Shown here piece by piece: positions 1 through 9,341 of a stretch of 64,000 bases of DNA (position 1 is the stretch's first letter; every line of letters starts with the position of its first letter). The notes beneath the pieces are model-generated. The model was not told the DNA's origin. It ran no database searches and was given only the letters and a program-made list of their open reading frames with translations. The position numbers and the translations under genes are program-made. Source of the stretch: Edaphobacter modestus (GTDB lineage Bacteria; Acidobacteriota; Terriglobia; Terriglobales; Acidobacteriaceae); NCBI RefSeq assembly GCF_004217555.1, contig NZ_SHKW01000001.1, positions 310,001-374,000 of the forward strand. The letters run 5' to 3'.

Positions 1-720
1 GACGAATCGAAACCGAGTGTCGTCTTTCAAGTTGAGCATGGCACCTGAGATGGTCGCTACGTCATGAGCGAGGCCGAGAGTTCCTGAATAAAGAACTCTG
101 AGTTGAGACTCTTGAACTTTTGCTACTGGCTTAATCGAGACACCGTCGGCCCAATTTTCTGCAACATGGATTGTGTCGCGATCGATTCCTCGCAGAATGA
201 GACGGTTTTTCATGCAATCGCCAAGGGCGACGATGCCGTCGGCGCGATGACGTGAAAAGTCTGCCAAGGTTCCAATCACACGATCAAGCGTTCCGCCAGC
301 TTTGAAATGATCGAGATCTACAGCGACGTCGGGATAAACATCCATCTCCCATATGTAATGGGACGATCCACGAAACGTCTTGATGGCTGTTCCTATTAAC
401 GAAAGCAGTGGCGGCGTAGTGAGTGTAAGAACAAGATCTTGTCGGTGCAGGGTAAGGCCGCGAAAAGCCGCCGAAAGGTAGAAGGAGGCATAGGACAACA
501 ATCTTCCGAGGGTTCCACGGGAGAACGGGAGATTCTTCGTTCGGTACACACGCGCAGCTGGCGGGAGTTCGTCGGAAGAGATCGAATATCCACCTGTCTC
601 CGCACAGATGACGGACACCTCATGTCCTTGCTCTTCGAGATGGGTCGCGAGATCGGTAAGCAACTGACTCGTCGCTGCCGAGTCCGGCCAGAAGAATTGA
701 TTTAGGAGGAGGATCTTCAT
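1..720 (-). CDS. GT4 family glycosyltransferase (WcaI-like), 3' end outside window
   Basis: The minus-strand frame opens with ATG at 720 (MKILLLNQFFWPDSAATSQ...) and stays open to base 1, so about 240 N-terminal residues are visible and the C-terminus is cut off. The start MKILLLNQFFWPD, followed by a helix that ranks the hexose-binding side, is typical of the N-terminal Rossmann half of WcaI-type GT4 enzymes. Such enzymes transfer a sugar from a nucleotide donor to a lipid-linked repeat unit on the cytoplasmic face of the membrane. The ATG overlaps the stop of the upstream acetyltransferase gene (ATGA, 717-720), which places it as the last visible member of the exopolysaccharide operon. Donor and linkage cannot be told from sequence; the catalytic EX7E half is not in the window. 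Confidence 0.85.
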   Translation of the reverse strand, partial: MKILLLNQFFWPDSAATSQLLTDLATHLEEQGHEVSVICAETGGYSISSDELPPAARVYRTKNLPFSRGTLGRLLSYASFYLSAAFRGLTLHRQDLVLTLTTPPLLSLIGTAIKTFRGSSHYIWEMDVYPDVAVDLDHFKAGGTLDRVIGTLADFSRHRADGIVALGDCMKNRLILRGIDRDTIHVAENWADGVSIKPVAKVQESQLRVLYSGTLGLAHDVATISGAMLNLKDDTRFRFV

Positions 721-1307
721 GTTGCCTCCTGTGCGCCTGCGACGACAATCTCAGAGCTACGAATCACCCGCTTCTTGACGAATTGTGCAGGGTTCCCAGC
801 ATAAATTTCATAGTCGGGGATGATGCCGGTGATCACACTCCCGGCGCTTATGACTGCGCACTGACCAAGAACGGTGCCAGGACCGAGCAGCGAGTTCGCT
901 CCAACCCAAGAACCATCATTTAGTTGGATCGGCGAAACCATCAGACCGAAGCAGGGATCGTTCCAATCGTGATTGCCTGTACAGAGGTATGCGCCCTGTG
1001 AGATGCATACATTGTTTCCAAGACGAACCGTGGTCAGGTTATCGACCCAGCAACGCTCTCCGAGCCAGCAGTCGTCACCGACAACCAAGTGCCAGGGGTA
1101 CTTCACCAAGACACCAGGTTTTGTCGTTACATTTTTGCCAATGCGTGCTCCGAAGAGTCGGAGCAATTTCACCTTCGCCGAGCTGAAAGGAAGCCAATAA
1201 GAGCAAACCAAGGGGGAGCCGATGAAGTGCCAAAGCACCTGCAGGAGGCGACTGCGTCCTGGCTTGTACCACTCGTTGTTGTATTTCCCAAGTGTCACAG
1301 TATTCAT
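717..1307 (-). CDS. WcaF-like hexapeptide-repeat O-acetyltransferase
   Basis: A 196-residue protein with the left-handed beta-helix hexapeptide pattern in its second half (VGDDCWLGERCWVDN, VRLGNNVCISQGAYLCTG, then a loop with NHDW). The segment around GSVITGIIPDYEIYAGNPA is the usual CoA-binding end of this family. These enzymes O-acetylate a sugar of a growing polysaccharide repeat. I chose ATG 1307 (MNTVTLGKY...) rather than the upstream in-frame codon at 1421, because a GGGGC ribosome-binding site lies just before it and the longer frame would overlap the preceding glycosyltransferase by about 100 bp. The gene sits 10 bp after that gene's stop and overlaps the next GT by 4 bp. WcaF is the closest named relative; the acetylated sugar is unknown. 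Confidence 0.85.
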   Translation of the reverse strand: MNTVTLGKYNNEWYKPGRSRLLQVLWHFIGSPLVCSYWLPFSSAKVKLLRLFGARIGKNVTTKPGVLVKYPWHLVVGDDCWLGERCWVDNLTTVRLGNNVCISQGAYLCTGNHDWNDPCFGLMVSPIQLNDGSWVGANSLLGPGTVLGQCAVISAGSVITGIIPDYEIYAGNPAQFVKKRVIRSSEIVVAGAQEAT

Positions 1308-1317
1308 AAGTTGCCCC

Positions 1318-2496
1318 TTAGACCAGATCGACGGTTCGCGGTTGAGGACCGCCCTGGACCCACTGATAGAGTTCGGTAAATTGTTGCGTAATGATCGACC
1401 AGTTATAACGACGTGCAACAAGCTGAGAGCCCTCGTTTCCGATCTCTTTATTGCGCTCTGTTGAGTTACTTAACCACTCAGCTAATGCAGAAGTTAGTGC
1501 GGATTGTCTTGGCTCGATGACCCACCCGGCGTCGGCCTGGCTTACTTCAGGAAGATTGCATCGATTGCTGATAATTACGGGAAGGCCCATGCCCATTGCT
1601 TCAAGGATCGAGACGCTGAGTCCCTCTGAATAAGAAGGCAGCACGAAGCAATCTGCAGCGGCCATAGCACTCCATTTGAGGTCGCCGCGCAGCATCCCGG
1701 TGAAGGTGACATCCCGAACGAGATTGAGCTGGTTGATCCTCGCCTCGAGCTTAGACTTGGTCTCTTCGAAATCAGGACCGGCTATAACGAGATGGGCCTC
1801 GGGCCACTTCGCGGATAGCTCTGCCCAGGATTCGATTAGAATGTCGAGACCTTTTTTGTAGTGAATCCTTCCTAGAAAAAGAAGGATCTTCTTGTTCTTG
1901 AGTGCAGGATATTTGGAGATAAAAAGATCCGAAGAATTTTTCTCTGGAATAAAAACCCCATTCGGAATCACAGCAACGGGACGAGTGGAACCGAAACGGC
2001 GGTAATCTTCAGCCTCGGCACGAGTGAGGGCGTGGAGGCAAGCGGCGCCCTCAACGTTGGCTTTCTCGAAGAGGGCAGAATAGATAATCTTCTTCCACTT
2101 TCGGTTCGACAGAGCCCAAGGCTCCAACATCCCGTGGGCGGAGAGTACATAGGGAATTTGCAAAGCGCGCGCAGTATCGCAAGCCATAGCCGTGCTTTGC
2201 TCCCACAGCCCGTGGATGTGTAACCCTTCCGCCGATTTAATCTCATTGCGAAACCGTGAGCGGATGGTCGAATCGCGCAGCCAGGCCGAGCGGCTTGTCG
2301 GCCAATAGCTTACGTTAAGGTGTGAAATGCCTGGCGGTGTATATTCCTCGCCAGGATTGCAGAAGGCAGCGAGCCCTATGGAAAACGAGCCTGTATTTGC
2401 AAGTAACGAGCTAAGTTGCGGAACAACAGTACTAAGCCCCCCATATCGAGTATCCAGATGCGAGAGAACGCTGATCCAATTGAAGGAGGAAGACAT
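1318..2496 (-). CDS. GT4 family glycosyltransferase
   Basis: A 392-residue GT-B enzyme. The N-terminal domain starts with the donor/acceptor loop LDTRYGGLSTVVPQLSSLLA. The C-terminal Glycos_transf_1 domain contains LFLGRIHYKKGLDILIESW and the EX7E motif in EGLSVSILEAMGMGLPVI (about residues 300-320). It should add one sugar to the exopolysaccharide repeat unit in the cytoplasm. The frame is open from 2556 (GTG) and has an ATG at 2547. I prefer ATG 2496 because the family's N-terminus begins here and an AGGGA sequence precedes it, but the start is uncertain by up to 20 residues. It follows the next GT gene by a 165 bp gap, the longest inside the operon. Confidence 0.85.
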   Translation of the reverse strand: MSSSFNWISVLSHLDTRYGGLSTVVPQLSSLLANTGSFSIGLAAFCNPGEEYTPPGISHLNVSYWPTSRSAWLRDSTIRSRFRNEIKSAEGLHIHGLWEQSTAMACDTARALQIPYVLSAHGMLEPWALSNRKWKKIIYSALFEKANVEGAACLHALTRAEAEDYRRFGSTRPVAVIPNGVFIPEKNSSDLFISKYPALKNKKILLFLGRIHYKKGLDILIESWAELSAKWPEAHLVIAGPDFEETKSKLEARINQLNLVRDVTFTGMLRGDLKWSAMAAADCFVLPSYSEGLSVSILEAMGMGLPVIISNRCNLPEVSQADAGWVIEPRQSALTSALAEWLSNSTERNKEIGNEGSQLVARRYNWSIITQQFTELYQWVQGGPQPRTVDLV

Positions 2497-2661
2497 AGAT
2501 CCCTGATTGAACTCGATATGCCTGACAGTCAAATTTTCCGATAACATAATCACCACTTTCCAGAAAGAATCTTCCAGTCCTGAAACGACATGAAAATGCA
2601 GCTTTCCTGACGGTCTGCTTTCCTGAAGTAGCTGGCCCGGTCGTACCAGGTTCTTTACTGT

Positions 2662-3837
2662 TTATGCTGCAGCGATGGAAGCTACCTGCGCCCCAAGAGC
2701 TTCTGGGGTATAAGTTCCGATGATCTCGAGCGAACGGCCGCCCATCCGAGTCAATGCAGACGGATCGAGTGATTCGATCCTTGTCAGCAAAGTAGTCAAT
2801 GCGCCCTTCTCCAAGGGATCAAAGATGAAGCCATTGCGGCCTGAATGGACGAGATCTTCCATGCACCCGCAATGACTTGACACGAGTACCGGAAGACCAG
2901 ATGCCATGGCCTCGTTTACAACTAATCCCCAGGGTTCACGGGTACTCGGAAGGACGAAACAACCGGCGAAAGCATAGAACAAAGGCAGCTCGCGGAAGGT
3001 TCGATGGCCCGAGAAGTAAATGTCTTCGGCAAAAACAGAGGTGGAGGCAATTGCTTTGAGCGAATCGGCTTGAGGGCCCGCTCCGACAAGAACGAGAGAC
3101 CAAGTGCCGCCCTGCTCGCGATATCGAATCCATTCGACCAGCAGACCTTCAACGTTCTTTTCGCTAGAGAGCCTGCCGACATAGAGGAAATATTGCACGG
3201 GAAGTCCCGTGTGAGCTGCACTGCAGAGTTTGAGAGGACTCACCATTTCATTGAGGTACTGATTGTCGACGACATCGTAGAAGTGGCGAATACGACGAGC
3301 AGGAAAGCTCAGCCGCTCCAAGTAGCGCACATGAGCCTTTCCTCCAGAGATGGCCCAGTTGAAAAGAAGTCTGATTAATCTGCGTTTGAGTATTTCCTTC
3401 CACCAGATCCGCGTATGATCGCGTTCGGTGCTCTCAGTCATGAGTACGCTCTTACGGCCGTGAGATCTGGCCCATAGAGCAGCTGCGATCGCCGGCAAAG
3501 TGTAATAGCCGGGAATCAGAACCACATCGGGATCGAGTTTCGATAGCCTGCGCCATAGCTTTGCAGCGAGGACAAACTTACTAGCTTCCCGCCAGCTGCT
3601 GTTGGGCATAAGCGTCTCGACGGGCAAGTCCACAGGCACTTCCTCTCGGAACTTCAATCCCGCATGAACGCCGATACCTCCAACCAGTTCAATTCCCCAT
3701 ACCCCATCGCCCAACATTGGGTGCCGTTGAATGCCCCTGAAGCGAGCAATGTGATAGGCGTACCAATCGATCCATATAGCCACCACCCGGCTACGCGCTA
3801 AGGTATTTTTCGAAAGAGACGAATGAGCGTCAGGCAT
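2662..3837 (-). CDS. GT4 family glycosyltransferase
   Basis: A 391-residue GT-B protein. The donor-binding half has the signature YVGRLSSEKNVEGLLVEW (about residue 220) and the EX7E region TREPWGLVVNEAMASGLPVLVS (about 305-325). The N-terminal half carries a basic, non-polar stretch (WARSHGRKSVLMTEST), consistent with binding a membrane lipid-linked acceptor. The ATG overlaps the stop of the upstream polymerase gene by 8 bp, so it is translationally coupled. Expected role: cytoplasmic addition of one sugar during repeat-unit assembly. Substrates cannot be predicted. Confidence 0.85.
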   Translation of the reverse strand: MPDAHSSLSKNTLARSRVVAIWIDWYAYHIARFRGIQRHPMLGDGVWGIELVGGIGVHAGLKFREEVPVDLPVETLMPNSSWREASKFVLAAKLWRRLSKLDPDVVLIPGYYTLPAIAAALWARSHGRKSVLMTESTERDHTRIWWKEILKRRLIRLLFNWAISGGKAHVRYLERLSFPARRIRHFYDVVDNQYLNEMVSPLKLCSAAHTGLPVQYFLYVGRLSSEKNVEGLLVEWIRYREQGGTWSLVLVGAGPQADSLKAIASTSVFAEDIYFSGHRTFRELPLFYAFAGCFVLPSTREPWGLVVNEAMASGLPVLVSSHCGCMEDLVHSGRNGFIFDPLEKGALTTLLTRIESLDPSALTRMGGRSLEIIGTYTPEALGAQVASIAAA

Positions 3838-5176
3838 GTTCGATGGTCTCCATAGGGTATGCGTTCTTTATTTGTGGTCGCCTGTGACGAAGTGGAACCG
3901 ACTGCAGAGCCCAACGCCAGATAAGCCAACACGGAATGGAAAGGAGAAGAGCGCGAAAAATTACGGCTTCCATCGTTTGCATAACCAAGTAAATGGAAAG
4001 GGCTGAGAGAACGATGTACTGGCTGGCCCACGGACCTCCGCGAGTTACGGCTCTCTTCCAGGCAAAGGCATACACCCAACCCAACAAAGCCATCAGCGGA
4101 ATGCACAGCCACCAGGCCTCTATCCACAAATCGGCGATGATACCGGGCGCTGAACCAACGGCACCGACCCACCCAAGAGCATCGCCGAAGCCCTCCCCAG
4201 TGCCGGCATTTTGACGAAGTTCCGGAACGCCAAAGTCTTCATATTTGGTAGGCCATATTGCGCTGGGAATCGGGCGAACTAAAATTTGAGCCAAATAGCG
4301 TCGCATCCAAAAATAGTGATCGCGTCGCTGTGCGCTTAGAATGGTGCCCGACCCATAGATAAATTCATTTCCAGAGTCAGGTTTATCTACGATTGCGCCT
4401 ACATCCGTCTTTACATCGAAGCTCGATCCGAGATAGATGCTGCTGCGATTCGTCACCAGGAAGAGAACGAACCAACCCAGGAAAACGCCGCCCAAACCGA
4501 CACTTAGAACCGGGGGACGTTTCTCGCGGCTCAGGTACCAACCCATTAAAACGATGACCACAAGAGCGAAGGTCGGTCCGCGTCGTGCCATCAGAAGTGC
4601 CTGAGACGCCCAGGGAATGCCAAAAAATCCCAGCATGATGAAAGAGGGTAGGCGGGGTCCATTTGAAGCCAGTGCAGTTATCGAGAGAAGGGTGCCAACC
4701 AGCAGCAGCAGGGTTCCATCCCGAACGTAACCACTGTCATCCCAGCCCCCGGCGTAAGAGTTACTGTACGCATTGACGAAACCACCGACATTGACGATCG
4801 TGATCGCCCAGCATAGAAGTCCCAACGAGCCGACCAGAGCAGCGCCAATCAAAAGACGTCGGCATGCGGTCTCAGAAAGAACAGGGCGCCGGCTCCCAGG
4901 CTCAGGTCGCAGACGTATCCCCGATGCAAGGCACCCCGCTACGAACGCAAGAATACCGAGCACATTGAGTGTCTGGACGAAGACAAGCTGTTCTTGATCG
5001 AAGAATTGATCCAGGCCACCGATCGAGTAAATCCTCCAAGGAATCCAGCCATAGAGCAAGATCATCATCGGACCAATCAGGATTAGTGGATGGAAGACGT
5101 CACGACTTCCGTCCATTGCAGAGAAGATGCCGACAAGAACAACTAGTACAGCGGCGACCAGGAGAAGCTCAAACAT
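3830..5176 (-). CDS. O-antigen/exopolysaccharide polymerase-like membrane protein (Wzy-type)
   Basis: A 448-residue polytopic protein with about ten to twelve hydrophobic segments (for example FELLLVAAVLVVLVGIFSA at the N-terminus, then LLIGAALVGSLGLLCWAITI, VGLGGVFLGWFVLFLV and AWWLCIPLMALLGWVYAFAW). A large periplasmic loop lies in the second half. This layout, and its place between glycosyltransferase genes and downstream of a flippase, fit the Wzy family that joins repeat units at the periplasmic face. I selected ATG 5176, preceded by AAGGGAG at good spacing, over the longer frame starting at 5233. The gene overlaps both neighbours by 8 bp. Wzy proteins have little sequence conservation, so the call rests on topology and context. 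Confidence 0.75.
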   Translation of the reverse strand: MFELLLVAAVLVVLVGIFSAMDGSRDVFHPLILIGPMMILLYGWIPWRIYSIGGLDQFFDQEQLVFVQTLNVLGILAFVAGCLASGIRLRPEPGSRRPVLSETACRRLLIGAALVGSLGLLCWAITIVNVGGFVNAYSNSYAGGWDDSGYVRDGTLLLLVGTLLSITALASNGPRLPSFIMLGFFGIPWASQALLMARRGPTFALVVIVLMGWYLSREKRPPVLSVGLGGVFLGWFVLFLVTNRSSIYLGSSFDVKTDVGAIVDKPDSGNEFIYGSGTILSAQRRDHYFWMRRYLAQILVRPIPSAIWPTKYEDFGVPELRQNAGTGEGFGDALGWVGAVGSAPGIIADLWIEAWWLCIPLMALLGWVYAFAWKRAVTRGGPWASQYIVLSALSIYLVMQTMEAVIFRALLLSIPCWLIWRWALQSVPLRHRRPQIKNAYPMETIEHA

Positions 5177-6539
5177 CGGCGTTTCTCCCTTCTTGTTTGC
5201 TGGCTTCGGATGCAAGAAACTCCGCGACGACATCAGCTACGCGGTTGCGAAAGTGGGGCCAAGTAAAGCGCTCCGCTCGAAGACGCGCTTGTCGCCCCAT
5301 ATATAGAAGCTCTTTGCGATGATCAATCGCCCACGCAATATGTTGGGCCAGGAGATCGGGCCGACGCGGCTCAACAATAAAGCCCTGAAGGCCATGTTCA
5401 ATGAGATCAGGCGCTGCGGTGCGGGTGGTCGATAAAATCGGAAGACCGCAGGCCATCGCTTCCAGCAGGACCTGACCGAATCCCTCGGCGACAGATGGAA
5501 AGACGAAGAGGTCCGAAGTTTGATAGGCGTCGACGAGCTCTTCTGCGCTTACAGACGGACGGATAGTGACTTGTGAGGAGAATGCATCGAAGAGCTTGAG
5601 ATCATCGACGACTCTGCCACAGATCGTGAGATGCACATCATCGCGATTAAGAAGTTGAAGTGCCTGCAAAAGGTACTTGACGCCTTTGCGCTGATTGATG
5701 CGGCCCACGAAAAGAAGATTGAGCCTGGAGGCTCGATCTTTGGGCTGGAACTCCGAGGGTCTGAACTGCTCGAGATTCACGCCATATGGCACCACGCTGA
5801 TTTGCGAGGGCGAGATGCCATGCTCGATTAGAGAAGTCTTGGTAAAAGAAGAGGCGACCAGAATGTGCGATGCCATTGTGGGCTCGAGCACCAAGTGGTT
5901 GAAGTCTTTCTCCGGTAGCGAAAGCTCCCACTCCTGCTGAAGCGAGGAGGCACAGTCGGGATTAGCCTCGAGTTCTTCGGTGAGGATGCGCCTCATCGTA
6001 CCGGGGTGTGGATGAAGCTGAAAGAGCATACCCGCCCTGCCATACTCGCGAAAGGCATCGTAAGCGTAGTAACTGTAGCTGAGAAGATTTGTCTTCGAGC
6101 GTCTCGCCAATCTGCCTGCATGACGACCCAGGATTGCATCCGCATAGCGCATCATACTGCGCCGAAACATTATCGGGGCTCCCGGAAGTTTCTCAAGCAG
6201 AAGCGTAGCCAGGCCTACAAATCCGCAAGGACTTACAGACGAAGATGGCACCCTAGGCTCGCTGCGCTGTCGCAGCAGGGACTGCAGCTTCGCAGGCAGC
6301 CGCCTGCTAAAACTCGCGGCTCGTCGTTTATCGCTGGGCCAGAAAAGATCCGTAACAAACGACTCCAGCATGCCTCTTTCGAAAAGGGCGAGTGAGACCT
6401 GATAAGCATCGCGTGCGCCACTGTGCACCAGCACGACCTTTGCCGACCTGGTTCCGGAAACTTCGTGAGGTGTTGGAGGCTGCACGTCGAGTGTGGCGGC
6501 GGCCGATTGAGTCTCGCGAGTTGGAAGTGTCGTCGTCAT
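5169..6539 (-). CDS. GT4 family glycosyltransferase
   Basis: A 456-residue GT-B glycosyltransferase. Residues about 200-280 contain EPTMASHILVASSFTKTSL and LLFVGRINQRKGVKYLLQAL. The catalytic EX7E motif is in VAEGFGQVLLEAMACGLPIL (about 365-385). The first 30 residues are low in conservation and the family fold starts at KVVLVHSGARDAYQ. It is expected to act on the cytoplasmic face on a lipid-linked oligosaccharide. It begins 13 bp after the stop of the upstream GT and overlaps the polymerase start by 8 bp, so the operon has no gap for an internal terminator here. Confidence 0.85.
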   Translation of the reverse strand: MTTTLPTRETQSAAATLDVQPPTPHEVSGTRSAKVVLVHSGARDAYQVSLALFERGMLESFVTDLFWPSDKRRAASFSRRLPAKLQSLLRQRSEPRVPSSSVSPCGFVGLATLLLEKLPGAPIMFRRSMMRYADAILGRHAGRLARRSKTNLLSYSYYAYDAFREYGRAGMLFQLHPHPGTMRRILTEELEANPDCASSLQQEWELSLPEKDFNHLVLEPTMASHILVASSFTKTSLIEHGISPSQISVVPYGVNLEQFRPSEFQPKDRASRLNLLFVGRINQRKGVKYLLQALQLLNRDDVHLTICGRVVDDLKLFDAFSSQVTIRPSVSAEELVDAYQTSDLFVFPSVAEGFGQVLLEAMACGLPILSTTRTAAPDLIEHGLQGFIVEPRRPDLLAQHIAWAIDHRKELLYMGRQARLRAERFTWPHFRNRVADVVAEFLASEASKQEGRNADV

Positions 6540-6552
6540 GGCTACATATCGC

Positions 6553-7755
6553 TTACAACAGGGAATCGAAATGCTGCTTCAACTGTGCTGCGGAGGAACT
6601 CCAGGTAAATCGTGCGGCTCGTTTTCTGCCTGCTGCAGCGAACTGCTGTCTCGCAAGCGGGTCGCCGAGCATGTCTTCGATTGCCGCGACATGCATTGGC
6701 GCAGTGTCGTCCTCGATCAGCAGGGCGGCATCGCCTGCGATCTCTGTCAATGACGAAGCGCGGCTGGCCACAACGGTGGCGCCACAGGCCATGGCTTCGA
6801 TTACGGGAAGTCCAAACCCCTCGTATCGCGAGGGAAACCACACCACCGTTGCGGTCGAATACAATGCATGCAAGGCTTCATCTGATACGAAGCCCAGCAT
6901 TTTGAGATTCGGTTCAAACGAGCGGGCACGCTCAAGGTAGGCAGCGTTTGAATGATTGACGACTACAATCTTCAGATTCGGATGGCGTTCCATGAGGAGC
7001 GGGCATGCAACAAGAATCAGCTCCGCATTCTTACGGAAGTGAAGTCCGCCCGGGATCAGGACAAAAGGCTGGCCTAGAAGCTTCTGCTCCTGCACATACT
7101 GCATGCCCTCGGTAGGGACGGCTTCAAAGAAATGCGGCGTCACAGCGTTATGAACCACACGAAGCCGTGATGCGATCGAAGGAAAGAAATGGCTCAAGCG
7201 GTCGGCAGAAAAATGCGAGACCGTGTGGAAAATGTCTACGTTTCGAGACAGCTTGCCGAACAACAGCTTCCACTTCAGTCTTTGTTTGTAAAAAGCCGAA
7301 TCAGCAAAATGAGCTGTATCTTCAAAATAAGCGGCGTCGTGAACTGTAACAACAAGTCGCGCCTTCGAAACCGGCACATAAGATTCAGCTGTGCAGTGAA
7401 CAATCTGCGCGTCGCTCCAAAATGTTTCGGCTCGGGGGCTATTAAGAGCGAACCAGCGTGCCTGTTGTCGTGAGGTGTCGGCCGTAAATGTATGGTAGGG
7501 GTAAGCTCTCCATGCTCCTTCGACGAGGGGAACGATACGAGCACGATCGGCAGCATCGGCAAGTATATGCAGGTTTACATCACTGCGTTGGGCCAGGTGT
7601 TCGGTAAGCTGACGCGCAACTCTGCCAGCTCCTGTCGATCCGTAGATATTGCGCATGTGAACATACGAAAGAACATTGACTGAGTTTACGGATTGCTCCA
7701 GCACAACGGGAGGAGAGATGGTCCTAGCAGTTATCACGAGGCCCTCCCGCCGCAT
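6553..7755 (-). CDS. GT4 family glycosyltransferase
   Basis: A 400-residue GT4 enzyme. It shows the acceptor-side glycine-rich loop YGSTGAGRVARQLTEHLA near the N-terminus, LIPGGLHFRKNAELILVACPLL (about residue 210) and the EX7E region RYEGFGLPVIEAMACGATVVAS (about 315). The frame is open far upstream to 8088, but that stretch reads through the flippase gene and is unrelated. ATG 7755 (MRREGLVIT) is the first sensible start. It overlaps the flippase stop by 22 bp, so the genes are coupled. A later start at the methionine before RNIYGSTG cannot be excluded. Confidence 0.83.
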   Translation of the reverse strand: MRREGLVITARTISPPVVLEQSVNSVNVLSYVHMRNIYGSTGAGRVARQLTEHLAQRSDVNLHILADAADRARIVPLVEGAWRAYPYHTFTADTSRQQARWFALNSPRAETFWSDAQIVHCTAESYVPVSKARLVVTVHDAAYFEDTAHFADSAFYKQRLKWKLLFGKLSRNVDIFHTVSHFSADRLSHFFPSIASRLRVVHNAVTPHFFEAVPTEGMQYVQEQKLLGQPFVLIPGGLHFRKNAELILVACPLLMERHPNLKIVVVNHSNAAYLERARSFEPNLKMLGFVSDEALHALYSTATVVWFPSRYEGFGLPVIEAMACGATVVASRASSLTEIAGDAALLIEDDTAPMHVAAIEDMLGDPLARQQFAAAGRKRAARFTWSSSAAQLKQHFDSLL

Positions 7756-9341
7756 GTGCGTCCAAGACTTTGCAATCTCGAAAAAGCTTTGCTTGCAGCG
7801 CGCTTTATCACCTCGGTACTCGGAAGCCAGCGATGTCTCTTTCCCATAAAAAAAAGAAAAGAGAGTGCTGCTACAGAGATAAGTGCCATGATTGCGGTGA
7901 GCATCGGCGCAGAGCGCTCTTGACTGGCACGTAAGAAAGCAAGAGCGGCCAGGGTCGCACTGGCAACGGTACCCAGCAGGAATGTCTGTACCATGCCTCG
8001 TGGGAGAAAGTCCTTGCGGTAGAGAACGCCGAGCACCATCGCGGATGACAAGATATGCCCCACGAGGTAAATGGTCATGGCCTTCCATGCGCTACCGTGA
8101 TGAAGCAAGAAAACAGTTCCTCCAATCGCGACGATGATTGCCCAAAGCGTATTGATCACACCAGTAGAGCGAATAGAAACGATTGAGAGTCGAGCGGCGG
8201 CTGGGGCGTTTCCCATGTGAATCACAGCGACGGCAAGCGCGATACAGGTGGCGACCGCTGCCATGTCGTAAGTGTGACCGTAGAGAATACGAAGAGCCCA
8301 TGGTATTGCCACCATGCCCACCGACGCCAGTAGCAGAGAAGCAAACATGGCGCCGAAGGTGCAGAGCGCCATAACGTGTTGAGGTGTGTTGGAGTTTTCG
8401 CTCTCTGGATCCGCCATAACGGCATAGCTGGACTCGGTCAAAAGACTCGGAGCTAGTGCAACGATATTGCGCAACTGATTGGCGATTGCGAGAAAGCTCA
8501 TCTGCACGAGCGTTGTGTCCGCCCGCGCCACAAGCGTGGTGAGCCACCATCCGGCGAGGTTCAATCCAATCAATCCTGCCAACTGAATGAAGCCGAACGA
8601 CCACACCTGTCGCAGCATCGGTCCTAGCTCCGCAACGTAATTAGTGCCGAGAGCGTAGAGGCCCAGAGGACGGGCAAAGAGTATGCAGATAGCTACCGCA
8701 GCGATCGTTACCGAACCCTGCGAGACAATCATTCGGATCGGACTATGCATCTTAGCTGCAATCGGAACAAACGAGACCATTCCGATGCCGACCAGAGTCG
8801 AAAGAAGCACGAGAGCTCTCAGATGATGCTGTCCAACAAAGAAACCGCGTGCGCATTCAAGCAGAACGATGCCTGCAGCAGAGAGCGCCGCCCACCGCAA
8901 CAGGCCTGTAAGACTCTCCTTCTGGAGAAGATGCGCAATCGGCGCAGCGCCGAACCAAAGGCTAACTGCGGCAATCGTTGCTGAGATGAGCGATACAATC
9001 GCAAGCGCCCTAGCGAGGGTTGAATAGTCGCGGCTGCCCTGAGGATATTTGCCTGAAAAGCGTGCCGCAGTCGATCCAATTCCACCCGCTGCATAAGTGG
9101 AAATGTTGCTCGCGGTGGTGATGGCCAGGGAGTAGCCACCAAAAGTAGAGGCGCCCCCAAGCCGTGCCGCCAACAGGTTGGCGAGAAATCCTGCTCCTCT
9201 TTCGATGAAGATGCTGATCCCTAACGCGGACGTACCGCCTAACAGGCGTTTCGTAACGTGAATCGGGATCTCCTCAACTGGAGAAGAGATCGGCTGCAAT
9301 GTGTCCGCCGTCGCGGCGTCCGGAATATAGGTCAAACTCAT
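7734..9341 (-). CDS. Wzx-like oligosaccharide flippase / polysaccharide biosynthesis membrane protein
   Basis: A 535-residue protein with 12-14 predicted membrane spans in the MATE/MVF layout of the polysaccharide_synt family. The first span region is LGISIFIERGAGFLANLLAARLGGASTFGGYSLAIT, the usual N-terminal flippase pattern. It should flip the undecaprenyl-linked repeat unit from the cytoplasmic to the periplasmic leaflet. Its ATG overlaps the stop of the tyrosine autokinase gene by 4 bp (9338-9341), and the following GT starts inside its end. Position between the kinase and the glycosyltransferases is usual for Wzx/Wzy-dependent clusters. Confidence 0.85.
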   Translation of the reverse strand: MSLTYIPDAATADTLQPISSPVEEIPIHVTKRLLGGTSALGISIFIERGAGFLANLLAARLGGASTFGGYSLAITTASNISTYAAGGIGSTAARFSGKYPQGSRDYSTLARALAIVSLISATIAAVSLWFGAAPIAHLLQKESLTGLLRWAALSAAGIVLLECARGFFVGQHHLRALVLLSTLVGIGMVSFVPIAAKMHSPIRMIVSQGSVTIAAVAICILFARPLGLYALGTNYVAELGPMLRQVWSFGFIQLAGLIGLNLAGWWLTTLVARADTTLVQMSFLAIANQLRNIVALAPSLLTESSYAVMADPESENSNTPQHVMALCTFGAMFASLLLASVGMVAIPWALRILYGHTYDMAAVATCIALAVAVIHMGNAPAAARLSIVSIRSTGVINTLWAIIVAIGGTVFLLHHGSAWKAMTIYLVGHILSSAMVLGVLYRKDFLPRGMVQTFLLGTVASATLAALAFLRASQERSAPMLTAIMALISVAALSFLFFMGKRHRWLPSTEVIKRAASKAFSRLQSLGRTCGGRAS